64,000 bases of DNA from Saccharomycopsis crataegensis. Lineage: Eukaryota > Ascomycota > Saccharomycetes > Ascoideales > Saccharomycopsidaceae. This document shows positions 63,501-64,000 of this stretch, piece by piece. Location: contig NW_027043819.1 of NCBI RefSeq assembly GCF_037102585.1, positions 558,001 through 622,000 of the forward strand. Direction: 5' to 3'. Position numbers and translations under genes: made by a program. Each line of letters starts with the position of its first letter. Positions within the stretch are counted from its first letter, which is position 1. A model generated the notes under the pieces. The model saw nothing but the letters and a program-made list of their open reading frames with translations. It was not told the origin of the DNA and searched no databases.

Positions 63501-64000
63501 TGTTAGGTGAAGAAGATGATCAATTATCAAGGCAATAGAAGCAAAAACGCAAAATTGTCTAGCAGAATCAGAAACAAATGGAGTGATAAATATCAAAATC
63601 AACAAGTCCACCGCCACTATAATTGACGATGTGATATGGCTTTTTGACACCAAAGAAGAAAATTTTGTCGGAACGAAAATAGAGTCCTTCAAGTTTGATA
63701 TTGTGGAAATTAATCTGAACATATTTTCAATGCCAACCACCACCACGATGAACGATAGTATTTGCACCGGTATTTGCAATAAATCCAAATCATTGAAGAA
63801 ATAAAAGGTTATTGTAACCGACGATAAACTTGAAAGAATCATTTCCACCACAAACGCCAATAAAAGCCCAACTTTTGATTTGACTCCATGTACATTTAGC
63901 ATTGATATTGAGAAATAAATGATGATGAGTAAATTAGATATGAAGAGGATCAATTTGTCGATGAATGACATTTTCGATATTTGATAGACAAATTCCGTGT
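60561..64000 (-). CDS. SCAP-like sterol-sensing-domain/WD40 protein, 5' end cut by window
   Basis: A homologue of SCAP (S. pombe Scp1), the ER-to-Golgi escort of SREBP. The frame stays open upstream of the ATG at 63971 to the window edge (TEFVYQISK precedes it), so the N-terminus lies outside. Counting from that Met, residues about 8-165 form the sterol-sensing domain (VHGVKSKVGLLLAF, LQIPVQILSFIVVVVGIENM, FFTAVLSVDIRR). RRLELEDL (168-175) matches the place of the COPII-binding MELADL motif of SCAP. A luminal part is flanked by further membrane segments (about 240-265, 425-450). The C-terminal half has WD40-type repeats (GHALDIVKISSNKASPFVVSIGMDHRVLVW) with Gln/Ser-rich insertions. An SREBP partner is not in the window. 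Confidence 0.88.
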   Translation of the reverse strand, partial: TEFVYQISKMSFIDKLILFISNLLIIIYFSISMLNVHGVKSKVGLLLAFVVEMILSSLSSVTITFYFFNDLDLLQIPVQILSFIVVVVGIENMFRLISTISNLKDSIFVPTKFSSLVSKSHITSSIIVAVDLLILIFITPFVSDSARQFCVFASIALIIDHLLHLTFFTAVLSVDIRRLELEDLLEKSRDDALSMQGNNGLATSKFLMKSKFKFTSFLSSAFPSSSTQRSASASVRHVLAQFLLKIKLPFSTSITSSIIMVMCIVIITIRWITEGITFNLVHLIGLGISSNNNNIIGANNLSTSDSIISFLKDFPITTSTSSIEEQNVDIYKQQIDKLQKRLNSDPKFPRSLFMNEKVLGMSISNLLGSYEDTIFQRFLKGSLDNMELKIFVEEPSYAGQKSKFGDLQTLSDFSLSDYVDNIPAATYKFNIYYLLEFLASLAFMLAVSAIIIKYCLRADSLAILSYDDGMGELQRLNESSEEETKFQSKELFGGHALDIVKISSNKASPFVVSIGMDHRVLVWSPAVNPIPQPTNLPVLRQIWPITHATLSMHGNLIAIFSRRGSVKIWSRLTMSWICSVDLPDLKNRVPLESFFRKKTVLGTMMRRKQQQQQQQQQQSQKLHSQSQHPVHKSPEKSQKEAVIQNLGVQIPPIQQQQQLQLSQPLTPVKHSVSRKSSISSLRSNTNKLQATNNNSYQSPPVNVRETHTESDFELTIVLKNGKMFTINCADGTFLETVVVKEELVTAKLVVSPRVNDRLVFGSKSGKIVVATVVNNKWRIRTLFIQEERYNRGKGLMTPLAMQRTTMRMMSGHRGGQLSRQSSMGSMTNVVVPPQVPPEDFEESSIVTVAFVGMIVRTHGLTAELIDVQTGTLVKRFHVGQFKKDSFHVFHEQPTHCRFCGCASVSSLSIVYTELDTNVLIMHTFSNANRAKNSICLRVERDPRETRCLGFDSVVEHQHWLENVECWELTELNMVQGIRKKSDCEVLNGKFDEGDFSRYNLTNMRSGKRFTSPKRKPCNVAPTHIADMWEGFTMNANGKVSYYDIPNGENEGLLVKKISSIARFGHKSIVVPFGNIMKVLYMGNDELILQNLDEDGNSNQKISGLSFVNKRRLRKTELMSSTNFGELPRMLQTQRVVNDPTNIVEF

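Overview
This 64 kb window is a gene-dense chromosomal segment from a budding yeast (Saccharomycotina). Nearly every gene has a clear Saccharomyces cerevisiae counterpart. Intergenic spaces are AT-rich with long poly(A)/poly(T) and (TA)n runs. The five introns found are short (70-133 nt) with GTAAGT/GTGAGT donors and TACTAAC-type branch sites. CTG codons are rare and absent or nearly so from the highly expressed PAB1 and ARO3. At several conserved positions (PAP1, EHD3, IPI1 twice) CTG falls where homologues carry polar residues, so a CUG-Ser clade yeast is my inference, not a proof.

Left third (1-31 kb): NNR2 (cut by the left edge), PPE1, QNS1, PRO1, PIH1, AVT3/4, LTV1, KOG1, PAP1, YND1, a two-intron MIC26/27 gene, a divergent Pil1/Lsp1-like gene, MTM1, an HST3-type sirtuin and a UPF0303 gene. 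A 1.8 kb gene-poor gap follows, which holds one unidentified coding-like fragment.

Middle (31-47 kb): a Tfc7/YNL108C-type phosphatase-fold gene, a small heat-shock protein with a Gln/Ala repeat, and a 2.6 kb gap with a tRNA-Thr(CGU) and a duplicated ~75 bp element. Then come the a-factor exporter STE6, HOC1, RQC1 and IPI1.

Right third (47-64 kb): a small secreted-protein ORF, MOG1, an unrecognised 374-aa gene, OPI3 (two introns), PCC1 (one intron), a frame-disrupted zinc-ribbon-like ORF, PAB1, EHD3, ARO3, and a SCAP-like sterol-sensing protein that runs off the right edge.

Conserved neighbourhoods recalled from S. cerevisiae support the assignments: PPE1-QNS1 (YHR075C/YHR074W, convergent), EHD3-ARO3 (YDR036C/YDR035W), OPI3-MOG1-HOC1 (YJR073C/074W/075W), and AVT3-LTV1 (YKL146W/143W). 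Functional themes are NAD(P) metabolism (NNR2, QNS1), TORC1 and vacuolar amino-acid transport (KOG1, AVT), ribosome biogenesis and quality control (LTV1, IPI1, RQC1, PIH1), mRNA 3'-end function (PAP1, PAB1), mitochondria (MIC26/27, MTM1, EHD3) and secretory/membrane functions (YND1, HOC1, OPI3, STE6, SCAP). The most unusual item is the SCAP-like gene, a sterol-sensor family absent from S. cerevisiae.
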